Shown here in pieces: positions 6,100-7,494 of a DNA stretch of 7,494 nucleotides; position 1 is the first letter of the stretch; each line of letters starts with the position of its first letter. The notes under the pieces were generated by a model, which saw only the letters and a list, made by a program, of their open reading frames with translations, was not told the DNA's origin and ran no database searches. The position numbers and the translations under genes were made by a program. Origin of the DNA: Spirochaetes bacterium RIFOXYC1_FULL_54_7 (GTDB taxonomy: Bacteria; Spirochaetota; Spirochaetia; Treponematales; UBA12059); NCBI GenBank assembly GCA_001830645.1, contig MIBM01000095.1, forward strand, positions 1-7,494. The letters run 5' to 3'.

Positions 6100-7365
6100 A
6101 TGGGCGAGAAAGTAGTTCTGGCATATTCAGGAGGACTGGATACTTCAGTCATCCTCAAGTGGTTGCTCAACAAGGGTTATGAGGTGATCTGCTTCATGGC
6201 AAACGTAGGCCAGCAGGAAGATTTCAATGCCGCACGGGCAAAGGCCATGAAAATCGGGGCATCCAAGGTATTCCTGGAAGACCTGTGTGAAGAATTTGTG
6301 AGCGACTATATTTTCCAGGCTCTCAAGGCCAATGCTTTGTATGAGGGTCGTTATCTACTTGGCACTTCACTGGCCAGACCACTGATTGCCAAACACCAGG
6401 CAAGGATAGCCGAGCAGGAAGGCGCGATGTATGTAGCCCATGGCGCAACCGGCAAGGGCAATGATCAGGTTCGCTTCGAATTGACCTATGCTGCCATAGA
6501 TCCTCGTCTGAAGATAATATCCCCCTGGAAGGATCCTGAGTTCCTGAGCCAGTTCCGGGGCCGGACTGATATGCTCAATTATGCCGCCGAGCATGGCATT
6601 CCTGTCAGCGCTACCATAAAAAAGCCATATAGCGAGGATGAGAACCTCATGCACATAAGCCATGAGGCCGGTATTCTTGAGGATCCGAAGCGTATAGCCG
6701 AGGAGGATATCTATTCACGCAGCCTCTCGCCTTGTGATGCACCGGACAAAGTGACCCTGATCGAAATCGAGTTCAAGGATGGCCTGCCAATAAAGATCAG
6801 CAATCTGGAATCCGGGAAAGTAGTGACTGGCGCTCTTGAAATATTCCTTTACCTGAACGAACTGGGAAGGCAGAACGGCATTGGACGCATCGACATGGTG
6901 GAGAACCGCTTTGTAGGCATAAAGTCACGGGGTATCTACGAGAGTCCTGGAGCGACCATCCTGTGGGCTGCCCACCGCGACATCGAAGGCATTGCCATGG
7001 ACAAGGAAGTAATGCACCTCAAGCAGATGCTTGAACCCAAATTCTCGGAATGTGTGTACAATGGCTTCTGGTTTGCTCCTGAAATGGACTTCCTTATGGC
7101 TGCCTTCAACCAGTCCCAGGAAGCCATCGACGGCAAGGTTACCATGTCCTTGTACAAGGGCAATGCCATGGCTGTGGCCAGGGAGTCTCCAACCTCCCTG
7201 TATGACCAGGATCTGGGTAGCATGGATGTGGCCGGTGGTTATGACCAGACCGACGCCCGGGGTTTCATACGCCTGAACTCCATACGCCTGAAGGCCCACA
7301 ATGTTATCCTGGACAAGAAGCATATTGGCCTGTACCACGTCATCCAACCTGAAGGGGATCAATAG
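6100..7365 (+). CDS. argG: Argininosuccinate synthase, eukaryote-like sequence type
   Basis: Cytosolic enzyme joining citrulline and aspartate with ATP to give argininosuccinate, AMP and pyrophosphate, the penultimate step of arginine synthesis. It has 421 residues against about 400-410 for the family, so it is complete. The N-type ATP pyrophosphatase P-loop is AYSGGLDTS (8-16). Further signatures are [10 protein letters not shown] (85-94), [15 protein letters not shown] (114-128), [15 protein letters not shown] (180-194) and [13 protein letters not shown] (276-288). From memory, [13 protein letters not shown] (146-158), DENLMHIS and the C-terminal [11 protein letters not shown] (388-398) match human ASS1 far better than the commonest bacterial form. 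It has its own promoter and terminator, and no other arginine gene lies in the window. No promoter-proximal terminator separates it from the gene ending at 5959, so some read-through is possible. Confidence 0.97.
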   Translation: MGEKVVLAYSGGLDTSVILKWLLNKGYEVICFMANVGQQEDFNAARAKAMKIGASKVFLEDLCEEFVSDYIFQALKANALYEGRYLLGTSLARPLIAKHQARIAEQEGAMYVAHGATGKGNDQVRFELTYAAIDPRLKIISPWKDPEFLSQFRGRTDMLNYAAEHGIPVSATIKKPYSEDENLMHISHEAGILEDPKRIAEEDIYSRSLSPCDAPDKVTLIEIEFKDGLPIKISNLESGKVVTGALEIFLYLNELGRQNGIGRIDMVENRFVGIKSRGIYESPGATILWAAHRDIEGIAMDKEVMHLKQMLEPKFSECVYNGFWFAPEMDFLMAAFNQSQEAIDGKVTMSLYKGNAMAVARESPTSLYDQDLGSMDVAGGYDQTDARGFIRLNSIRLKAHNVILDKKHIGLYHVIQPEGDQ

Positions 7366-7458
7366 CTACAAAGCTGTATTTGTGATTGGCCGGTAACTGG
7401 CTGTCTTTGTGCCCGGCTAGCCAGGCCTGTCAGGCGAGGTTTGCTCATTTTATTTGTG

Positions 7459-7492
7459 CCGTCCTGCCTCTGGGTAGGGCGGTATTTTTTTT
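7459..7492 (+). terminator. Intrinsic terminator downstream of argG
   Basis: A 10-bp stem, CCGTCCTGCC (7459-7468) with GGTAGGGCGG (7473-7482), contains two G-T wobbles and has a TCTG loop. It is followed by TA and then eight T (7485-7492). It lies about 93 bases after the argG stop. The intervening stretch (7366-7458) is GC-rich with only short inverted repeats such as CTGGCT/AGCCAG, and no gene is seen in it. Confidence 0.9.
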
Positions 7493-7494
7493 GC

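Overview
The window looks like bacterial chromosome of medium GC. A spirochaete of the Sphaerochaeta/Treponema kind is my best guess, from the style of the Ktr locus and the repeats; this is inference from general resemblance and no taxonomic marker is present. Coding sequence fills about 960-7365, and the first ~910 bases are a repeat block without a credible gene.

Layout. (1) 1-911: three imperfect copies of a unit of about 235-330 bp, each with consecutive perfect or near-perfect hairpins. Short open frames cross them, but they look like by-products of the repeat. (2) 968-2563, minus strand: a 531-residue protein with a nucleotidyltransferase signature like that of GlnD/DUF294 proteins, otherwise unrecognised. 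(3) 2564-2703: a compact divergent promoter region. Each side has a sigma70-like promoter whose -10 box lies only 6-7 nt from a likely start codon, and a 6-2-6 inverted repeat lies over the minus-strand -35. (4) 2704-5959, plus strand: a tight three-gene operon. It holds a KtrB/TrkH potassium-translocating subunit with an unusual N-terminal membrane domain resembling a voltage-sensor fold, a KtrA-type RCK regulatory subunit, and a small membrane protein with a degenerate PAS-like domain and no output domain. (5) 6026-7492: a monocistronic-looking argG unit with its own promoter, good ribosome binding site and a strong intrinsic terminator.

How they work together. KtrB and KtrA should form a cation-coupled K+ uptake system at the inner membrane, gated by nucleotide binding to the KtrA ring. 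The PAS protein is co-transcribed and may be translationally coupled, so it is a candidate accessory or sensor of that system. argG (argininosuccinate synthase, arginine biosynthesis) appears functionally separate. Its protein sequence resembles the eukaryotic ASS1 type more than the commonest bacterial type. The divergent nucleotidyltransferase could be co-regulated with the K+ operon, but nothing here proves a functional link.
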